19,313 nt of DNA. Origin: Hyphomicrobiales bacterium. GTDB lineage: Bacteria; Pseudomonadota; Alphaproteobacteria; Rhizobiales; Xanthobacteraceae. Shown piece after piece: positions 1-8,050 of this stretch. The translations under genes were made by a program, and so were the position numbers. The stretch lies in contig JACQTM010000337.1 in the NCBI GenBank assembly GCA_016210825.1, positions 1-19,313 of the forward strand. The letters are read 5' to 3'. A model generated the notes under the pieces. That model saw only the letters and a list, made by a program, of their open reading frames with translations. It had not been told where the DNA came from and searched no databases. How positions within the stretch are numbered: position 1 is the stretch's first letter; every line of letters begins with the position of its first letter.

Positions 1-1872
1 GCCCCTGAGGGAGATACGCTGGCGGAAGGCAGGCAGGCGCCATTCGACGCAGTCTCGGAAATCAGTCCGCGCGTGAAGCTGGCGCGAAAAATCGCAAATT
101 CCGAGCGCACCTGGATGGCGCGCGGCGACATCGTCGGCGATGGGAATCAACGTCATGCGGTAAAACCGGGCGATATTCTGATCCTGGTCCGCCAGCGCGG
201 GTCTTTGTTCGAGGCGATCATCCGCGCGCTGAAAAATGCCGAAATCGCGGTCGCGGGCGCCGACCGGCTGGTGCTCACCGATCACATCGCGATCATGGAT
301 CTGCTGGTGCTTGCCGACAGCCTGCTCCTGCCGGAAGACAACTTGGCATTGGCGACTGTGCTCAAGAGCCCGCTCTTTGGCTTTACGGACGATGATCTTT
401 TTGCGATTGCGTGGAATCGCGGGCCGCTGTCATTGCGGCAAAGCTTGTTGCGTAAGGCCGACAACCCTCGCTTTCGTGAGGCGGCCGAACGGCTTGCCCA
501 GCTCGAAAAACGCGCGCTGCGCGAAACTCCATTTGCATTTTATGCTTCCTTGCTCGGCCGCGGCGGCGGCCGAAAGCTGATCCTTGCTCGGCTTGGCCAT
601 GAAGCCGCCGATCCGTTGGATGAGTTTCTTAATCTCGCATTCGATTATGAAACCCGTGAAACACCGTCGCTGCAGGGTTTTGTCGCATGGCTGCGCACCG
701 CAAGCGCCGAGGTTAAGCGCGACATGGAAATCACCCGCGACGAAGTCCGGGTCATGACGGTCCATGGCGCCAAGGGGCTCGAAGCGCCGATCGTCATTCT
801 CGCCGACACGACGACACCGCCTGCCGGACCGGTACAACGCCAACCCAAGTTGCTGCCGCTTCCCGCGATCAATGTTGCTCCTGAGACTCCCGAATCCCTG
901 GTCTGGGCTGCACGCAAGGACGACGATGTCGCGATTGTCACGCAGTCGCGCGCCACGGCGCGCAACGCTGCCGAGAACGAATATCGCCGCCTGCTTTATG
1001 TCGCGATGACCAGGGCGGCCGATCGGCTTGTTGTCTGCGGTGCGATTGGCGTCAGAGACAAGCCACAAGGTTGCTGGTACGACCTCGTATCCGATGCGAT
1101 CAAGCCCAACGCGGTGGAGGAGCCGGCAGACGATGGCGAGGGCTGTGTCTGGCGCTTTCGCAAATTTTCGCCGGAGCCGGACATTGCCCGCGGGATCGCC
1201 CGCGAACCCGAACGTCAAGCACCCGCGATTCCGGATTGGCTAAAATGCGACGCATCGGCTGAGCCCGTACAAGTGCGCGTGGTCACACCAAGCGCGACCG
1301 AAACAGCCTTTGCCAACGAGGCTGCCACGACGAGTGTCTCACGCAGCCTTGCGCTTGCCCGTGGACGTATCGTGCATCGTCTCCTGCAATCGCTGCCGGA
1401 CATTGCGCCCGAACGCCGCGCGCACGCCGCGCGCTCTCATTTGTCGCGCGCTGGGAGCGAGCTGAGCGAAGCCGATCGTGAGCATCTGGTCATACAGACG
1501 CTGCGCGTTTTGACTGACGTGCGCTTTACGCCGCTGTTCGCGCCGGGCAGTCGCGCTGAAGTGCCGATCGTCGGCCGCATCGTGGAAAAAGGAAAATTAC
1601 CAATCGCAGTATCCGGTCAAGTGGACCGTCTCGCAGTCACCGATGGCACGGTCCTCATCGCGGACTATAAGACGAATCGTCCCGTACCGCGGAATCTCGA
1701 AGAGACCCCGGAGCCCTATATCAATCAGCTCGCAGCTTATCGCGCGGTGCTGCGAAAGATCTATCCCGCGCACACTATCCGGGCGGCGCTAGTTTGGACC
1801 GATAGTCCCGATTTGATGGAGATTCCGGCCGTAAGACTTGATCGCGCATGGGCCGCTCTCACCTCCTCGTGA
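1..1872 (+). CDS. addA: AddA, double-strand break repair helicase-nuclease subunit (3' part only)
   Basis: The reading frame is open from base 1, so the N-terminal helicase half lies outside the window; about 623 C-terminal residues remain. AddA works with AddB to unwind and resect DNA ends for RecA-dependent recombination. Seen here: the UvrD-type motif with VMTVHGAKGLEAP (around base 750), helicase motif VI with RRLLYVAMTRA (around 990-1020), and a C-terminal PD-(D/E)XK nuclease with GQVDRLAV followed by IADYKTNR (around 1615-1680), giving the D...DxK catalytic pattern. The stop is TGA at 1870-1872. trxA follows 79 bases later on the same strand, the usual addB-addA-trxA order in Hyphomicrobiales. 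No internal break is visible. Identification is firm; only the 5' truncation by the window edge is a limit. Confidence 0.95.
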   Translation, partial: APEGDTLAEGRQAPFDAVSEISPRVKLARKIANSERTWMARGDIVGDGNQRHAVKPGDILILVRQRGSLFEAIIRALKNAEIAVAGADRLVLTDHIAIMDLLVLADSLLLPEDNLALATVLKSPLFGFTDDDLFAIAWNRGPLSLRQSLLRKADNPRFREAAERLAQLEKRALRETPFAFYASLLGRGGGRKLILARLGHEAADPLDEFLNLAFDYETRETPSLQGFVAWLRTASAEVKRDMEITRDEVRVMTVHGAKGLEAPIVILADTTTPPAGPVQRQPKLLPLPAINVAPETPESLVWAARKDDDVAIVTQSRATARNAAENEYRRLLYVAMTRAADRLVVCGAIGVRDKPQGCWYDLVSDAIKPNAVEEPADDGEGCVWRFRKFSPEPDIARGIAREPERQAPAIPDWLKCDASAEPVQVRVVTPSATETAFANEAATTSVSRSLALARGRIVHRLLQSLPDIAPERRAHAARSHLSRAGSELSEADREHLVIQTLRVLTDVRFTPLFAPGSRAEVPIVGRIVEKGKLPIAVSGQVDRLAVTDGTVLIADYKTNRPVPRNLEETPEPYINQLAAYRAVLRKIYPAHTIRAALVWTDSPDLMEIPAVRLDRAWAALTSS

Positions 1873-1877
1873 ACGCC

Positions 1878-1906
1878 TTGACGCTTGAGGGCTCCATCCA
1901 TACGTT
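1878..1906 (+). promoter_or_regulatory. Candidate promoter for trxA
   Basis: TTGACG (1878-1883, preceded by C, so it matches the CTTGAC form common in alphaproteobacteria), a 17-base spacer, then TACGTT (1901-1906). It begins just after the addA stop and lies about 45 bases before the trxA ATG. The -35 is good and the -10 weak; this is inferred from sequence only. Confidence 0.35.
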
Positions 1907-1951
1907 CCCGGCTCTGACCCATCCCCCTTTCCGATTCTAGCGAGGTGTTAC

Positions 1952-2272
1952 ATGGCCGTTGGCAAAGTGTCGGATGCGACCTTCGAGAGTGAAGTCTTGA
2001 AGGCGAACGAACCTGTTGTCGTCGATTTTTGGGCGGAATGGTGCGGCCCGTGCCGCATGATTGCGCCAGCGCTCGATGAAATTGCTGGACATATGGACGG
2101 CAAGGTCAAGATCGTGAAACTTAATGTGGATGAGAATCCCGAAACCGCGGCCAAATACGGCATTATGTCGATTCCGACGCTGATGATCTTCAAGAAAGGT
2201 GAGCTTTCCTCGCGCCAAGTCGGCGCTGCGCCGAAGGCGAAGCTCGAGCAGTGGATCACCGCGGCAGTTTGA
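1952..2272 (+). CDS. trxA: Thioredoxin 1
   Basis: A 106-residue protein of classic thioredoxin length. It keeps cytoplasmic cysteines reduced and passes electrons from thioredoxin reductase to clients such as ribonucleotide reductase and the APS reductase encoded later in this window. The active site WCGPC is at residues 30-34 (cysteines 31 and 34), the buried Asp in VVDFWAEW comes before it, and the cis-proline of SIPTL is residue 75. The ATG at 1952 follows a GAGGTG Shine-Dalgarno at a normal distance. It lies downstream of addA and convergent with folC, with a hairpin terminator between. Nothing is unusual. Confidence 0.97.
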   Translation: MAVGKVSDATFESEVLKANEPVVVDFWAEWCGPCRMIAPALDEIAGHMDGKVKIVKLNVDENPETAAKYGIMSIPTLMIFKKGELSSRQVGAAPKAKLEQWITAAV

Positions 2273-2300
2273 TTTCCTCGCGCAGCAGAATGCTTTTCGA

Positions 2301-2332
2301 CGGCCGGCTGCCAAGCCGGCCGGCGGCGTTTT
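2301..2332 (+). terminator. Rho-independent terminator after trxA
   Basis: A perfect 9-bp stem (CGGCCGGCT at 2301-2309 with AGCCGGCCG at 2314-2322), a 4-base loop, then GCGGCG and a short TTTT run at 2329-2332. It lies between the ends of trxA and the convergent folC. The T run is short and slightly displaced, so strength is uncertain; the minus strand has no T run. Confidence 0.6.
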
Positions 2333-2339
2333 CACAATG

Positions 2340-3659
2340 CTACTGCGGCGGCGTGCCGTTCGCGGCGAGTACCGCGCCCGCGAGATAGAGCGAACCGGTA
2401 ATCAACACGCGCGGGGCCGGATCGAGGTCGAGCTCACGGATCGCCTCGAACGCTGCCTCGACAGTTTCGCGCGGTTGCGCTGGAATACCGATCTGGTTAG
2501 CGCTGTCGGCAATAGCTTCCGCGGGAAATCCCTTTTCCTGCTGCGGCACCGGAATAGCGATGAGCCGACGCGCGAGGCCGGCGAAATTGCCCAGGAACCC
2601 GCCACAATCCTTTGTCGTCAGCATTCCGGCGATTATGACCAGCGGCCGCGAAACGCGCTCCTCCAAATCGGCCAGCGCCGCCGCGACAGCGCGGCCGCCT
2701 TCCGGATTATGCGCGCCGTCGAGCCAGATTTCACTGCCCGGTGGCGCAAGCGCGACGAGATGTCCCTGTGATAGACGTTGCATGCGCGCGGGCCATTCGG
2801 CGCTGACTACGCCCCCCTCGTAGGCCGACACTGGTAGGTGCAAATCACGCAATGTGCGCAACGTTGCAATGGCTGTACCGGCGTTGTCGAACTGGTGTCG
2901 CCCAAACAGCTTTGGCGCCGGCAGGTCAAGCAGGCCATCGTCATCCTGATAGACGATCCGTCCGCGCTCCTCGCTCGCCATCCAATGTTCACCGGCGATC
3001 CGCAGCGGCGCCCCCGCTTTGCTTGCGCATGCCTCGATGGCGGTGAGTGCCGCGCTGCGTTGCGGAGCGATAATGACGGGCACGCCTTTTTTCATAATAC
3101 CGGCCTTCTCGGCCGCGACCGCTTCGATCGTTTCGCCGAGATATTCCGCGTGATCGAGGGAAATGGACGTGATCACACTTGCGAGCGGTCGCTCGACTAC
3201 GTTCGTTGCGTCGAGTCGCCCTCCCATGCCGACTTCGAGCAGGAGCAAGTCGGCGGGATTTCGCGCGAATAACAGAAAACCGACGGCCGTCATGATCTCG
3301 AACACCGTGATCGGCTCGCCGGCATTGATGCGTTCACACTCAGCGAGCGTATTCGCGAGCTCGCGGTCGGCGACAAGCGCCCCGCCGCCGGGTGCGCCGA
3401 GCCTGTAGCGCTCGTTGAATCGCACGAGATGCGGCGATGTATAGACATGGACGCTGCGTCCGGCGGTCTCAAGCATCGCGCGCATGAATGCGATGGTTGA
3501 GCCCTTGCCGTTCGTGCCCGAAACGTGGATCACCGGCGGCATGCGGCGCTCGGGATTGCCGAGCGCGCCAAGCAATCGCTCGATTCGTTCGAGCGAAAGA
3601 TCGATGCGTTTCGGATGAAGCGCGAGCAGACGCGCAAGTGTCGCGTCGATCGAGGTCAC
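2340..3659 (-). CDS. folC: Bifunctional dihydrofolate synthase / folylpolyglutamate synthase
   Basis: A 439-residue Mur-ligase-family enzyme that adds glutamate to dihydropteroate and extends the polyglutamate tail of folates using ATP. The P-loop GTNGKGS is at residues 48-54, followed by the TSPHL motif, the DHxEYLG region that binds metal, and LDGAHNPEG in the C-terminal half. Start: a GTG at 3659 preceded by GAGGAAAATGAC; no ATG occurs in this frame before an upstream in-frame stop at 3702-3704, so GTG is the best choice. It follows accD by 50 bases on the same strand, the accD-folC pair known from many proteobacteria. The length is normal and no damage is seen. Confidence 0.95.
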   Translation of the reverse strand: MTSIDATLARLLALHPKRIDLSLERIERLLGALGNPERRMPPVIHVSGTNGKGSTIAFMRAMLETAGRSVHVYTSPHLVRFNERYRLGAPGGGALVADRELANTLAECERINAGEPITVFEIMTAVGFLLFARNPADLLLLEVGMGGRLDATNVVERPLASVITSISLDHAEYLGETIEAVAAEKAGIMKKGVPVIIAPQRSAALTAIEACASKAGAPLRIAGEHWMASEERGRIVYQDDDGLLDLPAPKLFGRHQFDNAGTAIATLRTLRDLHLPVSAYEGGVVSAEWPARMQRLSQGHLVALAPPGSEIWLDGAHNPEGGRAVAAALADLEERVSRPLVIIAGMLTTKDCGGFLGNFAGLARRLIAIPVPQQEKGFPAEAIADSANQIGIPAQPRETVEAAFEAIRELDLDPAPRVLITGSLYLAGAVLAANGTPPQ

Positions 3660-3709
3660 GTCATTTTCCTCGGATGCGAAAGCGTCCGTCGCCTGTGGAC
3701 TTTAAGACC

Positions 3710-4606
3710 TCAAGCCTGCGCGGTTGCAGGTACCGGCAAGGTCGCGCGTGATTTAACCGCTGGCGCCTTTGTCAAGATTCGGCAAAGTTCAGCGAGCGTC
3801 GCGCGAAGATTGTGGCGGTGCACGACCATATCCACCATGCCGTGCTCTTTGAGATATTCGGCGCGCTGGAAACCTTCGGGCAGCTTTTCGCGAATGGTCT
3901 GCTCGATAACCCGCGGCCCGGCGAAGCCAACCAATGCGCCTGGCTCGGCGATGTGAACATCACCCAGCATTGCATAGGATGCGGTTACGCCGCCGGTCGT
4001 TGGATTGGTGAGCACGACGATGTAGGGCTTACGCGCCTCGCGCAACTCCTGCACAGCCACCGTCGTGCGCGGCAGTTGCATGAGCGAGAGAATGCCTTCC
4101 TGCATGCGCGCGCCACCCGAGGCGGCAAACATGATGAAGGGCGTTCCGCGCCGCGCCGCGGTCTCAAGGCCCTTGATTACGGCTTCGGCGGCGGCCATGC
4201 CGAGCGAGCCACCCATGAAATCAAAATCTTGAACGGCCGCGGTGACGCGTAAGCCATCGAGCAATCCGACGCCGACTTTCACAGCGTCATCAAGATTTGT
4301 CTTTGTTCGCGCATCTTTCAGGCGATCGGCGTAGCGGCGCTCGTCGCGGAACTTCAATGGATCGACCGCCACCTCGGGCAGCGGGATATCTTCATACTCG
4401 CTGTTATCGAATAGATTTTTCAGCCGCGCCACGGCCCCGATGCGCATGTGATAATTCGAACCGGGAATAACGAACTGATTGGCCTCAACGTCCTTGTAGA
4501 AGACGAGTTGGCCGGTCTCCGGGCACTTGATCCAGAGATTTTCCGGCACCTCGCGGCGCAGGAACGACCGGATTTTCGGCCGCACGACGTTGGAGATCCA
4601 GTTCAT
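3710..4606 (-). CDS. accD: Acetyl-CoA carboxylase carboxyltransferase beta subunit
   Basis: A 298-residue protein that pairs with AccA to transfer the carboxyl group from carboxybiotin to acetyl-CoA, making malonyl-CoA for fatty-acid synthesis. The crotonase-like fold is evident from GGSLGMAAAEA and FAASGGARMQEG. The N-terminal zinc ribbon of the E. coli protein is degenerate: only Cys28 remains, and the other three zinc positions read Thr31, Ile47 and Ser50. From memory this is the usual alphaproteobacterial form, not damage. The ATG at 4606 has only a weak Shine-Dalgarno (GAGACAA). It sits between trpA (151 bases upstream, with two palindromic repeats in the gap) and folC. Confidence 0.95.
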   Translation of the reverse strand: MNWISNVVRPKIRSFLRREVPENLWIKCPETGQLVFYKDVEANQFVIPGSNYHMRIGAVARLKNLFDNSEYEDIPLPEVAVDPLKFRDERRYADRLKDARTKTNLDDAVKVGVGLLDGLRVTAAVQDFDFMGGSLGMAAAEAVIKGLETAARRGTPFIMFAASGGARMQEGILSLMQLPRTTVAVQELREARKPYIVVLTNPTTGGVTASYAMLGDVHIAEPGALVGFAGPRVIEQTIREKLPEGFQRAEYLKEHGMVDMVVHRHNLRATLAELCRILTKAPAVKSRATLPVPATAQA

Positions 4607-4631
4607 GGCATTTGTCTCGTTCGCTCTATCC

Positions 4632-4663
4632 TCTCATGCCCCGCACCGGCGGGGCATCCAGTA
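4632..4663 (-). repeat. 32-bp palindromic repeat, copy 1 (trpA-accD gap)
   Basis: A perfect 9-bp stem, ATGCCCCGC (4636-4644) with GCGGGGCAT (4649-4657), and a 4-base loop. Read on the minus strand, its outer bases TACTGGAT...ATGAGA match the copy at 4717-4748, so the two are inverted copies of one element. There is no T run, so it is not an ordinary terminator. It resembles dispersed palindromes common in Bradyrhizobium relatives (from memory). Confidence 0.75.
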
Positions 4664-4716
4664 TTCACAGAGATAGGAGACGGACAATCACCCTGCCACA
4701 AGGAATCATCCATGGC

Positions 4717-4748
4717 TACTGGATTGCCCGCTTTCGCGGACAATGACA
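4717..4748 (+). repeat. 32-bp palindromic repeat, copy 2 (trpA-accD gap)
   Basis: Stem ATTGCCCGC (4723-4731) with GCGGACAAT (4736-4744), one mismatch, loop TTTC; outer TACTGG and GACA. It has the same length and edges as the inverted copy at 4632-4663, with 53 bases between. It ends 9 bases past the trpA stop. Confidence 0.75.
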
Positions 4749-4757
4749 CTCCTTAAC

Positions 4758-5597
4758 TTACTCGGCCGCCACGCGGCGCGCGGCGCGGACGCCCTCGGCT
4801 AACGCAGCGACAAGATCGGTTACCGTCTTGATTGTGCGCGATGTGGCCTTGTTGTCCTTGTCGAGGCTTCCCTTCACCGCTTCGACCAGCGCGGAGCCGA
4901 CAACGACGCCGTCGGCGCCCGCGGCGATCGCACGCGCGTGTACGGCCGTCTTCACACCAAAACCGACCGCAACGGGAAGTTTGGTGTGGCGCTTAATGCG
5001 GGCAACCGCGTTGGCCACTTTCACAGTATCCGGTGCAGCCGAGCCGGTGATACCGGTGATCGAGACGTAATAGACAAAACCTGACGTGTTATTGAGAACC
5101 GCGGGAAGGCGTTTGTCGTCGGTCGTCGGCGTGGCGAGGCGGATGAAATTGAGACCCGATTTGAGCGCGGGCACACACAATTCGTCGTCCTCTTCCGGCG
5201 GCAAATCGACGACGATAAGACCATCAACACCCACTGCCTTCGCATCGACGAGAAAGCGGTTAACTCCATAAATATAGATCGGATTGTAGTAACCCATCAG
5301 CACGAGCGGGGTTGCGTCGTCGCTTTTGCGAAAGTCACGCACCATCTCGAGCGTTTTGCGCAGTGTCTGACCCGCATGAAGCGCGCGCAAGCCGGCGGCC
5401 TGAATCGCCGGCCCGTCGGCCATCGGATCAGTGAACGGTACGCCAAGCTCGATAACATCGGCGCCCGCCTTCGGCAGCGCCCTGGTGATCGCGAGCGATG
5501 TCTCGAAGTCGGGGTCGCCTGCGGTCAAGAAGGTAACCAGCGCCGCGCGGCCCTCGGCCTTAAGCGCAGCAAACCGGCGATCGATGCGGGTCGTCAT
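4758..5597 (-). CDS. trpA: Tryptophan synthase alpha subunit
   Basis: A 279-residue TIM-barrel protein that cleaves indole-3-glycerol phosphate to indole and glyceraldehyde-3-phosphate and channels the indole to TrpB. The catalytic acids are Glu50 (VIELGVPFTDP) and Asp61 (MADGPAIQ); VGFGVKT and GADGVVVGSA near the C-terminus bind the substrate phosphate. The ATG at 5597 overlaps the trpB stop as ATGA, so translation is very probably coupled, giving equal amounts of the two subunits. The C-terminal tail is Arg/Ala-rich and of normal length. It is the last trp gene of the operon; accD follows. Confidence 0.97.
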   Translation of the reverse strand: MTTRIDRRFAALKAEGRAALVTFLTAGDPDFETSLAITRALPKAGADVIELGVPFTDPMADGPAIQAAGLRALHAGQTLRKTLEMVRDFRKSDDATPLVLMGYYNPIYIYGVNRFLVDAKAVGVDGLIVVDLPPEEDDELCVPALKSGLNFIRLATPTTDDKRLPAVLNNTSGFVYYVSITGITGSAAPDTVKVANAVARIKRHTKLPVAVGFGVKTAVHARAIAAGADGVVVGSALVEAVKGSLDKDNKATSRTIKTVTDLVAALAEGVRAARRVAAE

Positions 5598-6814
5598 CCG
5601 CCCTTGGTTCCCAAATAATCGGCGACGGAAGCAAGATCCTTATCGCCGCGGCCGGAGAGATTGACCACCATCAGGTGATCCTTTGGTTTCTGCGGCGCGA
5701 GATCGAGCACGCGCGCAAGCGCATGCGCCGGTTCGAGCGCGGGAATAATGCCTTCGAGCTTGCTGCAGAGCTGAAACGCCGCCACGGCTTCGTCGTCGGT
5801 CGCCGAGAGAAATTTCACCCGGCCAACGTCGTTCAGCCAAGCATGTTCCGGGCCGATCCCGGGATAGTCGAGGCCCGCGGAGATCGAATGCGCTTCGTTG
5901 ATCTGGCCATCGTCGCTCATCAGCAAATAAGTACGGTTGCCGTGCAGCACACCCGGCCGGCCGCCGGCGACTGACGCCGCGTGCTTACCGCTCTTGAGTC
6001 CATGGCCCGCCGCCTCGACGCCGTAGATTTCGATCTCCTTGTCATCGAGGAAGGGATGGAACAGGCCCATGGCATTCGAGCCGCCGCCGATGCAGGCGAT
6101 GAGCGAATCCGGCAGGCGGCCCTCGGCTTCCATCAACTGCTCGCGTGTCTCGCGCCCGATAATACATTGGAAATCGCGCACCATCATCGGATAGGGGTGC
6201 GGGCCGGCGACGGTGCCGATACAATAGAATGTGTCGGCGACATTGGTCACCCAGTCCCGAAGCGCTTCATTCATCGCGTCTTTAAGCGTCTTAGAACCCG
6301 ATTGTACGGGCCGAACCTCGGCGCCGAGCATCTTCATTCGAAAGACGTTCGGCTTTTGCCGCTCGACGTCCACCGCGCCCATATAGACGACGCAATCGAG
6401 GCCGAAGCGCGCGCACATCGTGGCGGTCGCGACGCCATGCATACCGGCGCCGGTCTCGGCGATGATGCGCTTCTTGCCCATGCGGCGCGCGACCATGAGC
6501 TGGCCGAGGACGTTGTTGACCTTATGCGCGCCGGTATGATTGAGCTCCTCGCGCTTGAAATAAATTTTCGCGCCGCGCAGATGCTGCGTCATGCGCTCGG
6601 CAAAATAGAGTGGGCTCGGCCGTCCGACATAGTGCGTAAGATAGCCGTCCATTTCCTTTTGAAACGCAGGATCGCTCTTGGCGTCGGTGTAAGCTTTCTC
6701 CAGATCGAGAATTAGCGGCATCAGGGTCTCGGCGACGAAACGGCCGCCATAAATGCCGAAATGCCCGCGCTCATCCGGCCCGCCGCGGAACGTATTGGGC
6801 TGCTGGATGGTCAT
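5594..6814 (-). CDS. trpB: Tryptophan synthase beta subunit
   Basis: A 406-residue PLP enzyme that joins indole and serine to make tryptophan. The PLP lysine is Lys98 in LNHTGAHKVNN, the phosphate-binding loop is GGGSNAMG, and the ammonium-site region GPEHAWL is present. The frame stays open further upstream to 7114, but the ATG at 6814 (protein start MTIQQPNTFRGG) is chosen because it gives the family's normal N-terminus and because ATGA overlaps the trpF stop. It is thus coupled at both ends, to trpF upstream and trpA downstream. Confidence 0.97.
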   Translation of the reverse strand: MTIQQPNTFRGGPDERGHFGIYGGRFVAETLMPLILDLEKAYTDAKSDPAFQKEMDGYLTHYVGRPSPLYFAERMTQHLRGAKIYFKREELNHTGAHKVNNVLGQLMVARRMGKKRIIAETGAGMHGVATATMCARFGLDCVVYMGAVDVERQKPNVFRMKMLGAEVRPVQSGSKTLKDAMNEALRDWVTNVADTFYCIGTVAGPHPYPMMVRDFQCIIGRETREQLMEAEGRLPDSLIACIGGGSNAMGLFHPFLDDKEIEIYGVEAAGHGLKSGKHAASVAGGRPGVLHGNRTYLLMSDDGQINEAHSISAGLDYPGIGPEHAWLNDVGRVKFLSATDDEAVAAFQLCSKLEGIIPALEPAHALARVLDLAPQKPKDHLMVVNLSGRGDKDLASVADYLGTKGG

Positions 6815-7497
6815 GCGGTGCTCATCGTCGTTCGCGCGGCAAGCATGCTTGCCGCCGCCCTTGCCGTACCCACAAAGGCGCGGATTTTTTCCGGATCCTT
6901 TTCGCCCGGCGCCCGTTCGACGCCGGAGGAGACATCGACAGCCCGCGCGGAGGTGGTTCGCAATGCCTCGACGACGTTGCCGGCATCGAGGCCACCGGAC
7001 AACATGAAGGGGATGCCGGGATCGGCGCCACGCAGCAGCGTCCAGTCGAACGGCGTGCCGAGCCCCCCCGGCCGCGTCGCTTCTCGCGGGGGGCGTGCGT
7101 CGAACAAAAGCCAATCGGCAACCTTGGCATAAAGGTGGATGGGCGAGAGATCGGCGCGTTCCGCGATCGGCAGCGCCTTGATCACCGGTAGCCCGAAACG
7201 AGTTCGCACCACGACGACGCGATCCGGCGTTTCCCTGCCATGCAGCTGCAAGATGTCGGGGCGCAAGGCCTCGACAATGCGGGCGATCTCATCATCGGCG
7301 GCGTCGACCGTAAGCGCGACTTTCTTCGCGCGATCCTTTACGCGCACGCCGAGGGTCCGCGCCGCCTCAATCCCAAGGTGCCGCGGCGACGGTTCGAAGA
7401 ACACGAAGCCGACAAGATCGGCGCCCGCATCCAGCGCGACATCGAGCGCCTCGGGGGTCTTCAGCCCGCAGATTTTAACCAACAGCGACATGCTCAT
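6811..7497 (-). CDS. trpF: Phosphoribosylanthranilate isomerase
   Basis: A TIM-barrel enzyme that converts phosphoribosylanthranilate to CdRP, the step two before tryptophan synthase. It has 228 residues from the ATG at 7497; a second ATG at 7491 would give 226 and is about equally good (start context GTGAGATGAGCATG). The catalytic Cys lies in VKICGL near the N-terminus and the catalytic Asp in LLFDARPP; the phosphate-binding FMLSGGLDAGNV and the SSGVE region are at the C-terminal end. Its TGA stop overlaps the trpB ATG. lapA lies 97 bases upstream on the same strand. The C-terminal tail past the barrel is slightly long and Ala-rich. Confidence 0.95.
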   Translation of the reverse strand: MSMSLLVKICGLKTPEALDVALDAGADLVGFVFFEPSPRHLGIEAARTLGVRVKDRAKKVALTVDAADDEIARIVEALRPDILQLHGRETPDRVVVVRTRFGLPVIKALPIAERADLSPIHLYAKVADWLLFDARPPREATRPGGLGTPFDWTLLRGADPGIPFMLSGGLDAGNVVEALRTTSARAVDVSSGVERAPGEKDPEKIRAFVGTARAAASMLAARTTMSTA

Positions 7498-7530
7498 CTC
7501 ACGCTCTGGGCGGGTTCTAGCCTGCCGGAG

Positions 7531-7558
7531 CGGCTTTGTCTGCCCTCGGCCAAAGCCG
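7531..7558. repeat. Hairpin between lapA and trpF
   Basis: Inverted repeat CGGCTTTG (7531-7538) / CAAAGCCG (7551-7558), 8 bp perfect with a 12-base loop, in the 97-base gap between lapA and trpF. No T run follows on the minus strand. It could influence read-through into trpF or be a repeat remnant. There is no leader peptide with Trp codons visible near it. Confidence 0.4.
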
Positions 7559-7594
7559 GAGCACGGTCAAACGGCGAGCCGATTTGCACGCCGA

Positions 7595-7963
7595 TCAAAG
7601 CGCCTCTGAGCGATAGGGAATGCGCGCGGCATCCAGCGGCGCGGGTGAAAGTGGTGCCGCATCGAGCCGGGCATTGAGCAGCTCGATTTCCCGGCGCAGC
7701 GCCCGGTTGTCGGCTTCGCGCCGGCGTGCGGCCCTACGCCATTTTGCCTGACGCAACCAAGCGGCAAAGCCGCCGACCATGACCCCTAGAATGGTAAGCG
7801 CAAATATTAGCAGGAATAGCGGCACGCTCACCGACAATGCCGGTTGCGTCGAGCTGAACGGATCGAACGAAACCGTCACGGTCTGGCGGTTCGCCACCGC
7901 GAAAGTGACGATGACGATGGCGAGCGGACTAAGGATGAAAATCGTGACGATCTTGCGCACCAT
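7595..7963 (-). CDS. lapA: LapA-domain (DUF1049) inner-membrane protein
   Basis: A 122-residue small membrane protein. Two hydrophobic segments (about residues 5-23 and 45-68) flank a short polar stretch with ANRQTVTVSFDPF, typical of the LapA/YciS fold. A basic stretch (WLRQAKWRRAARRREADNRALRREIE) then forms a likely cytoplasmic coiled coil. In E. coli LapA acts with LapB in controlling lipopolysaccharide synthesis; no lapB is present here, so that role is only inferred. Genes of this type commonly sit between ihfB and trpF in Hyphomicrobiales. The ATG at 7963 follows a duplicated GAGGTATAA ribosome-binding segment. Confidence 0.8.
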   Translation of the reverse strand: MVRKIVTIFILSPLAIVIVTFAVANRQTVTVSFDPFSSTQPALSVSVPLFLLIFALTILGVMVGGFAAWLRQAKWRRAARRREADNRALRREIELLNARLDAAPLSPAPLDAARIPYRSEAL

Positions 7964-7981
7964 TTATACCTCTTATACCTC
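7964..7981 (-). repeat. Tandem 9-bp repeat carrying the lapA ribosome-binding site
   Basis: TTATACCTC occurs twice without a gap (7964-7972, 7973-7981 on the plus strand). On the minus strand this reads GAGGTATAA twice, directly before the lapA ATG, so the Shine-Dalgarno GAGG is duplicated, at about 5 and 14 bases from the start codon. It touches palindrome copy A, which begins at 7981. Confidence 0.7.
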
Positions 7982-8033
7982 GTGTCCCGGATGCGGTGCA
8001 GCGCGAAGCGGTGCACCGCTGATCCGGGACCCA
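7981..8033 (-). repeat. 53-bp palindrome, copy A
   Basis: The outer stem GTCCCGGA (7984-7991) pairs with TCCGGGAC (8023-8030), and the inner stem GCGGTGCA (7993-8000) pairs with TGCACCGC (8012-8019). Read on the minus strand it starts TGGGTCCCGG and ends CCGGGACACG, exactly like copy B. It lies between lapA and the GIY-YIG gene. Confidence 0.85.
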
Positions 8034-8050
8034 TCTCGTATCTGACCCCA

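Noticed and set aside
5981..6715. A 244-codon open frame antisense to trpB.
   Set aside because: It is a mirror frame of a well-identified gene, common in high-GC DNA, and has no independent support.
6815..7114. A 100-residue N-terminal extension of TrpB overlapping trpF.
   Set aside because: It is the out-of-frame shadow of trpF; the ATGA overlap at 6811-6814 gives the normal TrpB start.
7497..7600. A trp attenuator or leader peptide before trpF.
   Set aside because: There is no short frame with adjacent Trp codons and no terminator with a T run; only an isolated hairpin is seen.
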